Of a DNA stretch of 64,000 nucleotides, positions 15,986 through 24,013 are shown one piece after another (the stretch's first letter is position 1; every line of letters starts with the position of its first letter). The stretch covers positions 328,763-392,762 of the forward strand of contig DDFC01000023.1 in NCBI GenBank assembly GCA_002336895.1, given 5' to 3'. The notes beneath the pieces were generated by a model. It saw nothing but the letters and a program-made list of their open reading frames with translations, searched no databases and was not told the DNA's origin. A program made the position numbers and the translations under genes. This DNA comes from Verrucomicrobiaceae bacterium UBA1938. Lineage in GTDB: Bacteria > Verrucomicrobiota > Verrucomicrobiia > Verrucomicrobiales > Verrucomicrobiaceae.

Positions 15986-18130
15986 TTAGGCAGCAGGGGC
16001 TGCTTCGGCCTCGGCCTTGGCAGCAGCGTCCTTTTCCTTCATGGCGGCCTTGCGGCTCATCTTGATGCGGCCCTTGTCGTCGATGCCAATGCACTTGGCG
16101 GTGACGACATCGCCGGTCTTGACGACGTCTTCGGTCTTGTTGACGCGGAAGTCGGCGAGTTCGCTGATGTGGATGAGGCCGTCCTTCTTGCCGCCGAGGT
16201 TCATGAAGGCACCGAAGTTGGTGGTGCTGACGACTTTGCCTGTGTAGGTCTTGCCGACTTCGATCTCCTGGGAGGTGCCGCTGATCATCTCGACGGCGCG
16301 CTCGATGCCTTCCTTGCGGCTGGCATAAACGTACACCGTGCCGTCGTCCTCGATGCTGATTTCGGCACCGGACTCGGCCTGGATGGCCTTGATGTTCTTG
16401 CCGCCAGGGCCGATGAGCTCACCGATCTTGTCCGGGTTGATCTTGATGATCTCGATGCGCGGGGCATAGGGGCTGAGGGGCTTCACTTCAGCGATGGCCT
16501 GGGCCATGGCGGAGAGAACCTGCGTGCGGCCTTCCTTGGCCTTGACGATGGCTTCTTCGAGGATGCTCAGAGGGATGCCGGGGAGCTTGAGGTCAAGCTG
16601 GTAGCCGGTGACGCCTTCGGAGGTACCGCAGAGCTTGAAGTCCATGTCGCCGAAGTGGTCTTCGCTGCCGATGATGTCGAGCAGGGTGAGGTAGCGCTTC
16701 ATGTTGTCGCCTTCGAACTCGGTGACGAGGCCGACGCTGATACCACCGACGGGGCGCTTGATGGGCACGCCTGCATCGAGGAGGGCCATGACGCCGGAGC
16801 ACACGGAGGCCATGGAGGTGGAGCCGTTGGACTCCATGACTTCACTGCTCACGCGGATGGCGTAGGGGAAGGTTTCCTTCGGCGGGATGACCGGCTCGAT
16901 GGAGCGCTCTGCAAGAGCGCCGTGGCCGATTTCACGACGGTTCTGACCACCGAAGCGGCCGGTTTCACCGACGGAGAACGGAGGGAAGTTGTAGTGAAGG
17001 ATGAAGCGCTTGGTGTCAGGGCCACCGGCGTAGGTGTCCATTTCCTGAGCTTCGTCAGCCGGAGCAAGAGTGGCGATGGCGAGGGCCATCGTTTCGCCGC
17101 GGGTGAAGCTGGCGGAGCCGTGGGTGCGGGGAAGCACGGAGGCTTCGCCGGAGAGGGGGCGGATCTGGTCGATGCCGCGGCCGTCGCAACGGTTCTTCTT
17201 GTCGAGGATGGAGATACGGAAGGCTTTCTTCTGGAGGTAGTCGAAGGCCTGGCTGATTTCGAAGCCGGTGGCTTCGGGGAACTTGGCCTTGATGGCAGCT
17301 TCCACTTCGTCCTTGAGAGCACCGACGGCTTTGCCACGGGCGACTTTGGAGGGGGTGTAGAGAGCGCCTTCGATGCGGTCGCCGGCGACGGCGTAGGCGA
17401 TTTCGAGGAGTTCGTCCTTCACCAGCATGAGGGGGACTTCGCGCTTGGCTTTGCCAGCGAGCTTGGTGAGCTCTTCCTGGGCGGCGACGATCTTGGTGAC
17501 TTCGCCCTGGGCAAAGTGGAGGGCTTTGACGAACTCGGCTTCGGGAAGCTCGTTGGCGGCACCTTCGATCATGATGACGTCGGTCTTGTTGCCGACGTAA
17601 ACGAGGTCGAGGTCGCTATCAAGGCGCTGGCTCTGGGTGGGGTTGATGATGAACTCACCATTGATGCGGCCGATGCGCACGGCACCGACAGGACCTGCGA
17701 ACGGAATGTCCGACACGCAGAGCGCGGCGGAGGCACCGTTCATGGCGCAGATGTCCGGATCGTTCTCACCGTCTGCGCTGAGCAGGATGGCGACGACCTG
17801 GGTGTCGTAGTAGTAGCCTTTCGGGAAGAGCGGACGCAGAGGGCGGTCCGTCATACGGCAGGTGAGGATTTCCTTTTCCGTGGGGCGGCCTTCGCGCTTG
17901 AAGTAACCGCCGGGGAAGCGGCCGGCTGCGGAGGCTTTTTCCTTATACTCAACGGAGAGGGGGAAGAAGTCCTGACCGTCTTTCACTTTCGTGGCGGAGA
18001 CAGCGGTGACGAGGACGATGGTGTCGCCGAGGCGGACGGTGACTGCGCCGTCAGCAAGTTTGGCAAACTTGCCGGTTTCGATTTCGAGGGTTCCAGCACC
18101 GAGCTGGATTTTCTGTGTATGGATGGCCAT
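15986..18130 (-). CDS. pnp: Polyribonucleotide nucleotidyltransferase (PNPase)
   Basis: 714 residues, full length: RNase PH domain 1 (about 10-230), helical linker, RNase PH domain 2 (about 310-540, with ARTHGSASFTRGETMALA-like core), KH domain (GPGGKNIKAIQ near residue 575) and S1 domain (VGKTYTGKVVSTTNFGAFMNL, about 620-690), ending in an Ala-rich tail. It is a phosphorolytic 3'-5' exoribonuclease of the RNA degradosome type. It lies downstream of rpsO on the same strand, the widely conserved rpsO-pnp order, with a terminator between them that may be read through. No Shine-Dalgarno precedes the ATG. Confidence 0.97.
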   Translation of the reverse strand: MAIHTQKIQLGAGTLEIETGKFAKLADGAVTVRLGDTIVLVTAVSATKVKDGQDFFPLSVEYKEKASAAGRFPGGYFKREGRPTEKEILTCRMTDRPLRPLFPKGYYYDTQVVAILLSADGENDPDICAMNGASAALCVSDIPFAGPVGAVRIGRINGEFIINPTQSQRLDSDLDLVYVGNKTDVIMIEGAANELPEAEFVKALHFAQGEVTKIVAAQEELTKLAGKAKREVPLMLVKDELLEIAYAVAGDRIEGALYTPSKVARGKAVGALKDEVEAAIKAKFPEATGFEISQAFDYLQKKAFRISILDKKNRCDGRGIDQIRPLSGEASVLPRTHGSASFTRGETMALAIATLAPADEAQEMDTYAGGPDTKRFILHYNFPPFSVGETGRFGGQNRREIGHGALAERSIEPVIPPKETFPYAIRVSSEVMESNGSTSMASVCSGVMALLDAGVPIKRPVGGISVGLVTEFEGDNMKRYLTLLDIIGSEDHFGDMDFKLCGTSEGVTGYQLDLKLPGIPLSILEEAIVKAKEGRTQVLSAMAQAIAEVKPLSPYAPRIEIIKINPDKIGELIGPGGKNIKAIQAESGAEISIEDDGTVYVYASRKEGIERAVEMISGTSQEIEVGKTYTGKVVSTTNFGAFMNLGGKKDGLIHISELADFRVNKTEDVVKTGDVVTAKCIGIDDKGRIKMSRKAAMKEKDAAAKAEAEAAPAA

Positions 18131-18174
18131 AGGTTGGCTTGTGTTGTGTGTTTGGTTTGGGTGAAAGGCAGAGT

Positions 18175-18211
18175 CCAGGCTTTAGCCTGGCGGCGGCGTG
18201 CGTGTGCACAC
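18175..18211 (-). promoter_or_regulatory. Structured pnp leader
   Basis: About 45-80 nt before the pnp start: a hairpin CCAGGCT-TT-AGCCTGG (18175-18190) and a perfect GTGTGCACAC palindrome (18202-18211). E. coli pnp is autoregulated through a leader stem cut by RNase III; a similar role here is only a guess. Confidence 0.4.
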
Positions 18212-18267
18212 CATGCAGCATGATTTATCGGCCACGTGCCGACATGCGTGTAACAAGCCTGAAAACG

Positions 18268-18297
18268 GAAAAAGGGTGATGCTTGCGGCATCACCCT
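18268..18297 (-). terminator. Rho-independent terminator of rpsO
   Basis: Minus-strand stem AGGGTGATGC / GCATCACCCT (10 bp, 5-nt loop) followed by a five-T run, 14 bp after the rpsO stop. Confidence 0.9.
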
Positions 18298-18310
18298 CAT
18301 GAAATTCCGA

Positions 18311-18571
18311 TTAGCGGCGGAGGCTGAGGCTCTTGAGGAGCTTCTGGTAGCGCTCGTTGGCAGTCAGCTTGAGGTAGTCAAGCAGCTTGCGACGACGTGC
18401 AACCATCTGAAGAAGGCCGCGACGTGTGGAGTGATCCTTCTCATGCTTGGCAAGGTGCTGCGTGAGATCGTTGATCCGCTTCGTCAGGAGAGCCACCTGG
18501 ACGTCGGCGCTGCCGGTGTCTTTGTCGTGGATCTTGAAGGAGGTGGAATCGATGGTGGTGGCTTCGCTCAT
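18311..18571 (-). CDS. rpsO: 30S ribosomal protein S15
   Basis: 86 residues, normal for S15 (about 89). The hallmark core is present: DTGSADVQVALLTKRINDLT, LAKHEKDHSTRRGLLQMV and RRRKLLDYL, followed by the basic tail LLKSLSLRR. S15 binds the central junction of 16S rRNA. The ATG has no Shine-Dalgarno (the 15 nt before it read as A/T-rich plus AAAGAACC), yet an upstream 14-codon reading frame does. See the leader entry for a predicted pairing that would control this start. Confidence 0.97.
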   Translation of the reverse strand: MSEATTIDSTSFKIHDKDTGSADVQVALLTKRINDLTQHLAKHEKDHSTRRGLLQMVARRRKLLDYLKLTANERYQKLLKSLSLRR

Positions 18572-18651
18572 GGTTCTTTAAATAATGACCGGACTACTTG
18601 TCAGGCGGTGTGTGATTCTGGGATGTGGGGCTGCGAAGGAACCATAAAGCC
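18560..18651 (-). promoter_or_regulatory. rpsO leader: long-range helix covering two start codons
   Basis: In the mRNA, AUGGUUCCUU (18645-18636, the start of the upstream ORF) can pair with AAAGAACCAU (18579-18570, ending in the rpsO start codon) in 9 of 10 positions. The helix can continue with GGCUUU (18651-18646, including the last two G of the upstream Shine-Dalgarno) pairing with GAAGCC (18565-18560, rpsO codons 3-4) across a 4-nt bulge. Both AUGs would be sequestered together, a layout suited to translational coupling or S15 autoregulation. Prediction by eye only. Confidence 0.5.
18601..18645 (-). CDS. Upstream ORF / leader peptide of rpsO (14 codons)
   Basis: ATG 18645 is preceded at 4 nt by AAAAGGAGG, the clearest ribosome binding site in this part of the window. 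It encodes MVPSQPHIPESHTA and stops at TGA 18603-18601, 29 nt before the rpsO start, in a different frame. The peptide itself has no family. Its value is probably in cis: a ribosome on it would open the predicted helix that covers the rpsO start codon. It could also be chance. Confidence 0.4.
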   Translation of the reverse strand: MVPSQPHIPESHTA

Positions 18652-18702
18652 TCCTTTTGGCAAGAGGAAGTTTAGTAGAGTTTTGCTGGAGGAAGTAAGC
18701 AG

Positions 18703-18712
18703 TTGTTAACAA
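18703..18712. promoter_or_regulatory. TTGTTAACAA palindrome in the rpsO/leuB divergent gap
   Basis: A perfect 10-bp palindrome 130 bp upstream of rpsO and 158 bp upstream of leuB, in an AT-rich patch where the rpsO promoter should lie. Candidate operator or promoter element. Apart from this and the rpsO leader, I see nothing definite in the 298-bp gap. Confidence 0.2.
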
Positions 18713-18869
18713 TTTGCGGGGTTGTTGACAGTGATTTGTCGGGGGGAGCCACCGGAGAATGAGGCGTAGCGGCCACTATTCGAATTTCCACAAATCGGCA
18801 TGGGGGATTTTTCGGCCACTTGCCAGCAAGGGTATTCGCATGCACTGAAAGCGCCCCTTCCACACTATT

Positions 18870-19976
18870 ATGTCACGTAAGTACACCCTCGCAGTCCTCC
18901 CCGGAGATGGCATCGGCCCTGAAGTCATGGCCGAGGCGCTCAAAGTTCTCGACGCCGTCGCCGCCCGCTCCGGCATCCAGTTTACCTACAACCACCAGCT
19001 CGTGGGTGGTGCTGCGATCGACGCCGTGGGCAAGGCCCTGCCTGCCGAAACCGTGGCCGCCTGTGAAGCTGCCGACGCCATCCTTTTTGGCTCTGTGGGT
19101 GGTCCGAAGTGGGAAAAGCTGCCGCCGAACGAGCAGCCTGAGCGCGGCGCCCTGCTGCCCCTGCGCAAGCATTTCGGCCTCTTTGCCAACCTGCGCCCCG
19201 GCATCTGCTACCCTGCCCTGACCTCCTCCTCGCCGATCCGCCCCGACCTGGTGGAAGGCGGATTTGACGTGCTGTGCGTGCGTGAACTGACCGGCGGCAT
19301 GTACTTTGGCCAGCCGAAGAGCCGCACGACACTGCCGGATGGCGACATCGAAGTGATCGACACCATGGTCTATAAGAAGAGTGAGATCGTGCGGATCGCG
19401 CATGTGGCGTTCAAAGCTGCGCAGCTGCGCCGCAAGCACGTGACCAGCGTGGACAAGGCGAATGTGCTGACGAACTCCGTGCTGTGGCGCGAGACGATGG
19501 TGGAAGTGGCCAAGGAATACCCGGATGTAACGCTGGCCCACCTTTACGTGGACAATGCCGCGATGCAGCTGATCAAGGCGCCGCGCAGCTTTGACGTGCT
19601 GGTGACGGAGAACCTCTTTGGTGACATCCTGAGCGACGAGATGGCCATGATCGCAGGCTCTCTGGGCATGCTGGCCAGCGCCAGCCTGGGCAAGCCGAAG
19701 GGCGACGGCCTCTACTTTGGCCTCTTCGAACCTTCCGGCGGCACCGCCCCGGACATCGCCGGCATGGGCATTGCCAACCCCATCGCGCAGATCCTTTCCT
19801 CCGCGCTGCTGCTGCGCTTTGCACTCGGCCTGGAAGCCGAGGCCGCCAGCATCGAGTCCGCCGTCAAGAAGGTGATCGACAGCGGCCTGCGCACGGGTGA
19901 CATCTTCAGCGGCGCCTCGGGCACCAAGAAGGTGAACACGAAGGAGATCGGCGAGGCGGTGATTGCCGCGCTGTGA
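18870..19976 (+). CDS. leuB: 3-isopropylmalate dehydrogenase
   Basis: 368 residues, full length. The nucleotide/substrate motifs of the beta-decarboxylating dehydrogenases are all visible: PGDGIGPEVM at the N-terminus, LFGSVGGPKWE, the substrate-binding Arg-rich LLPLRKHFGLFANLRP, VRELTGGMYFGQPK (IPMDH-type), DKANVLTNSVLWRE, LFGDILSDEMAMI and FEPSGGTAPDIAGMGIANP. It oxidatively decarboxylates 3-isopropylmalate in leucine biosynthesis using NAD+ and Mg2+. It stands alone here, without leuA/C/D, and is followed by a strong terminator. Confidence 0.97.
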   Translation: MSRKYTLAVLPGDGIGPEVMAEALKVLDAVAARSGIQFTYNHQLVGGAAIDAVGKALPAETVAACEAADAILFGSVGGPKWEKLPPNEQPERGALLPLRKHFGLFANLRPGICYPALTSSSPIRPDLVEGGFDVLCVRELTGGMYFGQPKSRTTLPDGDIEVIDTMVYKKSEIVRIAHVAFKAAQLRRKHVTSVDKANVLTNSVLWRETMVEVAKEYPDVTLAHLYVDNAAMQLIKAPRSFDVLVTENLFGDILSDEMAMIAGSLGMLASASLGKPKGDGLYFGLFEPSGGTAPDIAGMGIANPIAQILSSALLLRFALGLEAEAASIESAVKKVIDSGLRTGDIFSGASGTKKVNTKEIGEAVIAAL

Positions 19977-20002
19977 TTCCACCGAGGTCCTGAGCCACAT
20001 TT

Positions 20003-20042
20003 CGCACCGGATGGCAACACAGCCACCGGTGCGTTTTTTTTT
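20003..20042 (+). terminator. Rho-independent terminator of leuB
   Basis: Stem CGCACCGG-(A)-TGGC / GCCA-CCGGTGCG with one bulged A and a 6-nt loop, followed by about nine T. Confidence 0.93.
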
Positions 20043-20097
20043 TACCACCTGTGAAGTGACAAGGACAGAGGAAGCTGCATCCGCCCCCCCAGCGCAC

Positions 20098-20781
20098 TCA
20101 CTCAAAGCGATAGCCTGCACCCCGTACGGTGGTGATGATTTTGGGCTCAAGCGGGTCCTGCTCGATCTTGCGTCGAAGCTGCGAAATATGCTGGTCCAAG
20201 GCGCGGCTGCTGGGGAAAAAATCCACGCCCCATGCCTCATCGCAAATGGTGTTGCGGTCCACGACCTGACCGCGCCGCTCATGGAAGATGCGCAGCACTT
20301 TCACGTCCCGAGCCTGAAGCCTGATGAGCTTGTGCCCGCGATAAGCACGCAGCTCAGCCGGGACGACGCGCAGGTCGTGCATTTCAAAAGGCTGCTGATT
20401 TGAAGGTGACTCAAGGAGCCAGCCGCAGCGCCTGACAATGGCGGCGATGCGTGCCAGCAGTTCCGGAACGCCGAAGGGCTTGCTGAGAAAATCGTCGGCA
20501 CCGAGTTCCAGACCAAGGACGCGGTCCACCTCCTCCGACTTGGCGCTGAGGAAGAGAACCGGCACACGTTTGTCCACCTTTCGAATAGCCCGGCAGACAT
20601 CGTAGCCGTTCATCCCGGGCATCATGATGTCGAGACAGACAATGTCTGGCTCTTCGTTTTGAAAGGCTCCCAGCGCCAGCTTTCCATCTGCCGCCGTCGT
20701 CACATGATGCCCTGCGCGCACCAGCGCCAGACGAAGGCCTTCCCGTGTGCGGGCATCATCTTCAGCAACCAGTATGTTCAT
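20098..20781 (-). CDS. OmpR/PhoB-family response regulator
   Basis: 227 residues from ATG 20781; this start overlaps the kinase stop codon (ATGA). Receiver domain 1-120: acidic pocket AEDD, phospho-acceptor Asp51 in CLDIMMPG, the Ser of LSAKS and Lys of LSKPF. A C-terminal winged helix (about 135-227) has the OmpR signature SSRALDQHISQLRRKIEQDP and TTVRGAGYRFE. It is translationally coupled to the histidine kinase and follows a VWA protein, so the operon order is VWA-kinase-regulator. Phased 11-bp direct repeats upstream of the operon are the sort of site this subfamily binds. Confidence 0.93.
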   Translation of the reverse strand: MNILVAEDDARTREGLRLALVRAGHHVTTAADGKLALGAFQNEEPDIVCLDIMMPGMNGYDVCRAIRKVDKRVPVLFLSAKSEEVDRVLGLELGADDFLSKPFGVPELLARIAAIVRRCGWLLESPSNQQPFEMHDLRVVPAELRAYRGHKLIRLQARDVKVLRIFHERRGQVVDRNTICDEAWGVDFFPSSRALDQHISQLRRKIEQDPLEPKIITTVRGAGYRFE

Positions 20782-22370
20782 GCGTGAGATATGACATTTG
20801 AATTTGTCTGTGCGAGGGGCAGGCTGAGAACGAAACAAGCGCCGTGAGCCATCTCCACCATCTCCAGAGAGCCCCTCTGGGCGACGGCCAAAGCACGAGC
20901 GATGCTCAGTCCCAGCCCGGTGCCTGACACGCCCTCCGTGAGATCGTTTCTGGAGCGGTAGAAGGCTTCAAAAACACGAGGCTGATCCTGCTTTGAAACA
21001 CCGGGGCCATCATCGCGCAAGCTTAGCTCCGCATGGTCAACATGCACCCGCAGACTGATGACCACCTGCGTGGCCGATGTGGCGTATTTTTCGACATTAG
21101 AGAGCATGTTTCCAAGGATCTGCTCCACGGCATCTGCATCAAAGCAGACGGACTGAACGAGCGTGTCCTCCATGATGATGGCGATGTTTTTACGAGCCAG
21201 CAGCGGACGCCAGATCTCCACGGCACGGAGAACGACTGCGGCCAGATCTCCGGCAACAGGGTGAAGGCCCAGCGATCTCTTTTCATGCCGAGCGAAGGTG
21301 AGCACGTTGTGAATCATCCGGCTGAGGCGGCTGGTTTCCTCCTCGACCACGTCCAGCATGGAGTTCGCCTCCACGCCTGCGGACTCGCGGGCCAGATCCA
21401 AATAGAGGCGTATGTTTGTGAGTGGTGTTTTGAGTTCGTGGGACACCTGATTGACAAAGCTGACACGATGCGAGGCCTCCCGCAGATCGCGCTGGTAACT
21501 GAAGCAAAGCAGAAGCCCCACCGAGGCGAACAAGGCGGCCAGCCCGCCAAAACCGAGAAGATATGCCCCAACCGCAGGAGCCTGTGCAGATGCAGGTGAC
21601 GCAAAGAACTGCCAATGCCAGTGCTGCATGGGAAAAGCACAGGCAAGTGTGACAAGAGCCGGCATGTTTGTCTCCGGATGGAAGGCGCCCTGCTGCATCA
21701 AGATTTCGCCATCAGCGGAGACGAGCCGCACACACCCGGCAACGCCACCTGCCCCAAGGCCGCCAATGAGCCTGCTGAGGAAGGCCATGCGCTCGATTTC
21801 AAAGCCGGTGATGGATTCATCCGCATGGCGCCGCCAGTACAACCAGTGCGGACCATCCTGATGATACCATGTGTGCCAGCCCTGAGCGGCCCCCGTGCGC
21901 ACCTGAAGCCGCCCCGCTGTCTCATCCTGCTGCGTGGCCCCGAGCATGGTGCCGCGGCTCCAGATCGTATTCGTGCCCTGCAAAAAGTCCCGATCATCGT
22001 CTGACAGAAGATCAGGCCTGCCAGAGTCTGGAGTCCGGAGTTTGCCTGATTTCTCCACATGGAATGCGGCCCTGATGAGCGGCTGCTTTGAAGACAGTGC
22101 GCGCAGAGCCGCCTCGTTCATTCCAGCGCTGGTCAACCACTCATGCGACTTTACCTCCATGGCCTGGAGGCTGTGCTCCAAATTCTGCTGCCATTCCTGA
22201 AGTTCAAGCAGCGCCTGGGACTTCTGCTTCAACTGCCACTCGTCCGCCTCTCTCAGCCAGAAAAGCCGCCCCAGCCATCCGATCAGCCCCAGTGGCAGAA
22301 CCACCAGGGCCAAAAGCAGGATGACAAGACGGCCGGACATGAGCGAGGAAAAGTCGAGATCACCTCCCAC
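20778..22370 (-). CDS. Membrane sensor histidine kinase
   Basis: 530 residues if the GTG at 22370 is used, or 520 from ATG 22340; the GTG overlaps the preceding gene by 11 nt and the ATG does not. One N-terminal membrane helix (RLVILLLALVVLPLGLIGWL), a periplasmic sensor region of about 220 residues, and a second helix near 265-290 (LLGFGGLAALFASVGLLLCF) are visible. HisKA carries the phospho-His in NQVSHELKTPL (about His311). HATPase motifs are NMLSNVEKYA, LRDDGPGVS and GTGLGLSIARALA. Its partner regulator overlaps its stop codon. Confidence 0.93.
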   Translation of the reverse strand: MGGDLDFSSLMSGRLVILLLALVVLPLGLIGWLGRLFWLREADEWQLKQKSQALLELQEWQQNLEHSLQAMEVKSHEWLTSAGMNEAALRALSSKQPLIRAAFHVEKSGKLRTPDSGRPDLLSDDDRDFLQGTNTIWSRGTMLGATQQDETAGRLQVRTGAAQGWHTWYHQDGPHWLYWRRHADESITGFEIERMAFLSRLIGGLGAGGVAGCVRLVSADGEILMQQGAFHPETNMPALVTLACAFPMQHWHWQFFASPASAQAPAVGAYLLGFGGLAALFASVGLLLCFSYQRDLREASHRVSFVNQVSHELKTPLTNIRLYLDLARESAGVEANSMLDVVEEETSRLSRMIHNVLTFARHEKRSLGLHPVAGDLAAVVLRAVEIWRPLLARKNIAIIMEDTLVQSVCFDADAVEQILGNMLSNVEKYATSATQVVISLRVHVDHAELSLRDDGPGVSKQDQPRVFEAFYRSRNDLTEGVSGTGLGLSIARALAVAQRGSLEMVEMAHGACFVLSLPLAQTNSNVISHA

Positions 22371-23880
22371 CGGAGGGTTTAAGAATAATGGTGCCGCTGG
22401 AAGACTGCGGAAGGCTCATGATGATGGCCGCAGGCTGCTGACCGAGGTGAATCCCCAGCCCAGCGGGCGCGGATGGAAGTGTGATCGTAGAATTCAACTG
22501 AGGCACGTTGACCGCCTGACTACCATTCAACGCAGTGACATTCGACGTGGTGTTGCTTGAACCATTCTGCGTCAGGGTGGCATTGGCCATGGTCTGGCCT
22601 GCATTGCGGTAAGCCTGCCATGATTCGCTTCCAGCATTGCTGCCGAGAGTGTAGTTGGCATTTCCCTGGATGTACAACTCGGGAGAGCGGTACTTCTGCC
22701 CCAGCAACTGCAGCGTTCCGGCATTTTCGAGGAAGAGCTTTTCCGCCTCTTTGGTCTTTCCTTCGTCACTGAGCTTCACTGCGATCATCTGCCTCTCCAC
22801 CCCGATTTGCTTTGCCACCTCGACCAAGATGGGTGTGCTGGCAGAGGATTCCACCTCCTTGTCATCGTTCACCCGTGTCGCCTTCATGCTGGCAAGAACC
22901 TGCTTTGGCGTGCTCTCATCATTACGACGGTAGATCACCTCCACATTTCCAATGAGCTGGGTGGTGCTGACTTCTCCCGCAGGAACATCCACTTCAAGGA
23001 GCACATATTTCTCCTGTCCGGCCCGCAGCTGATTCATGGCCACCTCCACCGAGCCGCCACGGATGCTGGCATCGCGCCCCAGCACTCGAACCGGGCGCAC
23101 GCCCTCAGGGCACTGGATTTTCACGCGCATCTCCTGGGCCACCACGGAGAGAATGTCTCCGAACTCCTCGGTGAAGACGGAGGCGAGGTCGCCAGGCTCC
23201 TTGATAAAGGCGTGGTTGCCATCGCTGTGCTGCGCCAGCTGGGCGAGCAGCTTTTCATTGTAGTCCAACCCGAGGCCGAGGGTAGTCACCGAGATGCTCT
23301 CCTTTGCCAGTGAAACGCCGTAACGCCCCATTTCATCTGCGGATGCCGGGCCTACATTGGCAATGCCGTCTGAGAGGAGCACGATGCGATTCACCATCTG
23401 CGGGGTCTTGAACTTGCGGAGCTCGTCTGCCGCGCGGCTCAAGCCTGCAAACAAGGCGGTACGACCACGTGGCGTGATGCGCTGAATAGCGGCGACGACG
23501 TCCGCCTGGTTTGTCAGCTTGGTGGCGGGAACGACTGACTCAGCACCGTCATCAAAGGTGACCACGGATATGATGTCGTCACCACCTAGGCGCTGCAGTG
23601 CCTCGACCGCCGCCTGCCGTGCGTGCTCTATTTTAGGTCCTGACATGGACCCGGAGCGGTCCAGCACGATGGCGACATTCACCGGCTGGCGTGCGGGCTT
23701 TTCTTTTTGATCCAGCCCGACCAACCCGACTTTCAGATAGGTTTTGTACTGCTTTTGAGCAGGGATCCTGGGATGGGCGAGGTCAACGCGAATCTGGATG
23801 GGATCGCCTGACCAGCCCAAGGCCGGAAAGTCCAGCAGGATGATCAAGCATAATAGGAAGAGGACTGTGTGCGTTTTCAT
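22360..23880 (-). CDS. Secreted VWA-domain protein
   Basis: 506 residues from ATG 23880, which opens a signal peptide (MKTHTVLFLLCLIILLDFPALG). The VWA domain (about 68-240) has a complete MIDAS: DRSGSMSG (Asp74), the Thr of PRGRTALF and LLSDGIAN. The C-terminal half resembles YfbK/Ca-activated-chloride-channel-homologue proteins, with a helical segment QIGVERQMIAVKLSDEGKTKEAEKLF and a Ser/Asn/Gly-rich tail. It heads an operon with a coupled histidine kinase and OmpR-type regulator, so it may be a periplasmic partner or input for the kinase. Phased direct repeats lie 69-105 bp upstream. Confidence 0.87.
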   Translation of the reverse strand: MKTHTVLFLLCLIILLDFPALGWSGDPIQIRVDLAHPRIPAQKQYKTYLKVGLVGLDQKEKPARQPVNVAIVLDRSGSMSGPKIEHARQAAVEALQRLGGDDIISVVTFDDGAESVVPATKLTNQADVVAAIQRITPRGRTALFAGLSRAADELRKFKTPQMVNRIVLLSDGIANVGPASADEMGRYGVSLAKESISVTTLGLGLDYNEKLLAQLAQHSDGNHAFIKEPGDLASVFTEEFGDILSVVAQEMRVKIQCPEGVRPVRVLGRDASIRGGSVEVAMNQLRAGQEKYVLLEVDVPAGEVSTTQLIGNVEVIYRRNDESTPKQVLASMKATRVNDDKEVESSASTPILVEVAKQIGVERQMIAVKLSDEGKTKEAEKLFLENAGTLQLLGQKYRSPELYIQGNANYTLGSNAGSESWQAYRNAGQTMANATLTQNGSSNTTSNVTALNGSQAVNVPQLNSTITLPSAPAGLGIHLGQQPAAIIMSLPQSSSGTIILKPSGGR

Positions 23881-23948
23881 GGCTGATACGATGGGTTGAT
23901 GGTTTGTGTTGGAGAACAAACCACCATGCCCACGGCATGAAATCCTGA

Positions 23949-23985
23949 GTCAACGCACGGTGACATCTCTGTAATGTTTCGGTAA
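23949..23985 (-). promoter_or_regulatory. Four direct repeats with exact 11-bp phase (OmpR/PhoB-type operator)
   Basis: On the minus strand TTAC, TTAC, TCAC and TGAC (T-x-A-C) occur with starts 11 bp apart; on the plus strand they are GTCA 23949, GTGA 23960, GTAA 23971 and GTAA 23982. The last half-site is part of TTGACT, a -35-like hexamer. PhoB boxes are built the same way (11-bp direct repeats replacing the -35). It precedes the operon that encodes an OmpR/PhoB-family regulator, suggesting autoregulation. Confidence 0.5.
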
Positions 23986-24013
23986 CGATTTTACCAAAAC
24001 ACCACCCGAGATT

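Noticed and set aside
16169..18223. A long open frame on the plus strand opposite pnp
   Set aside because: Its residues mirror the codon structure of pnp (Asp/Gly/Glu-rich shadow), and pnp is certain.
18725..18753. TTGACA at 18725 as a leuB promoter
   Set aside because: No acceptable -10 hexamer at 16-18 bp.
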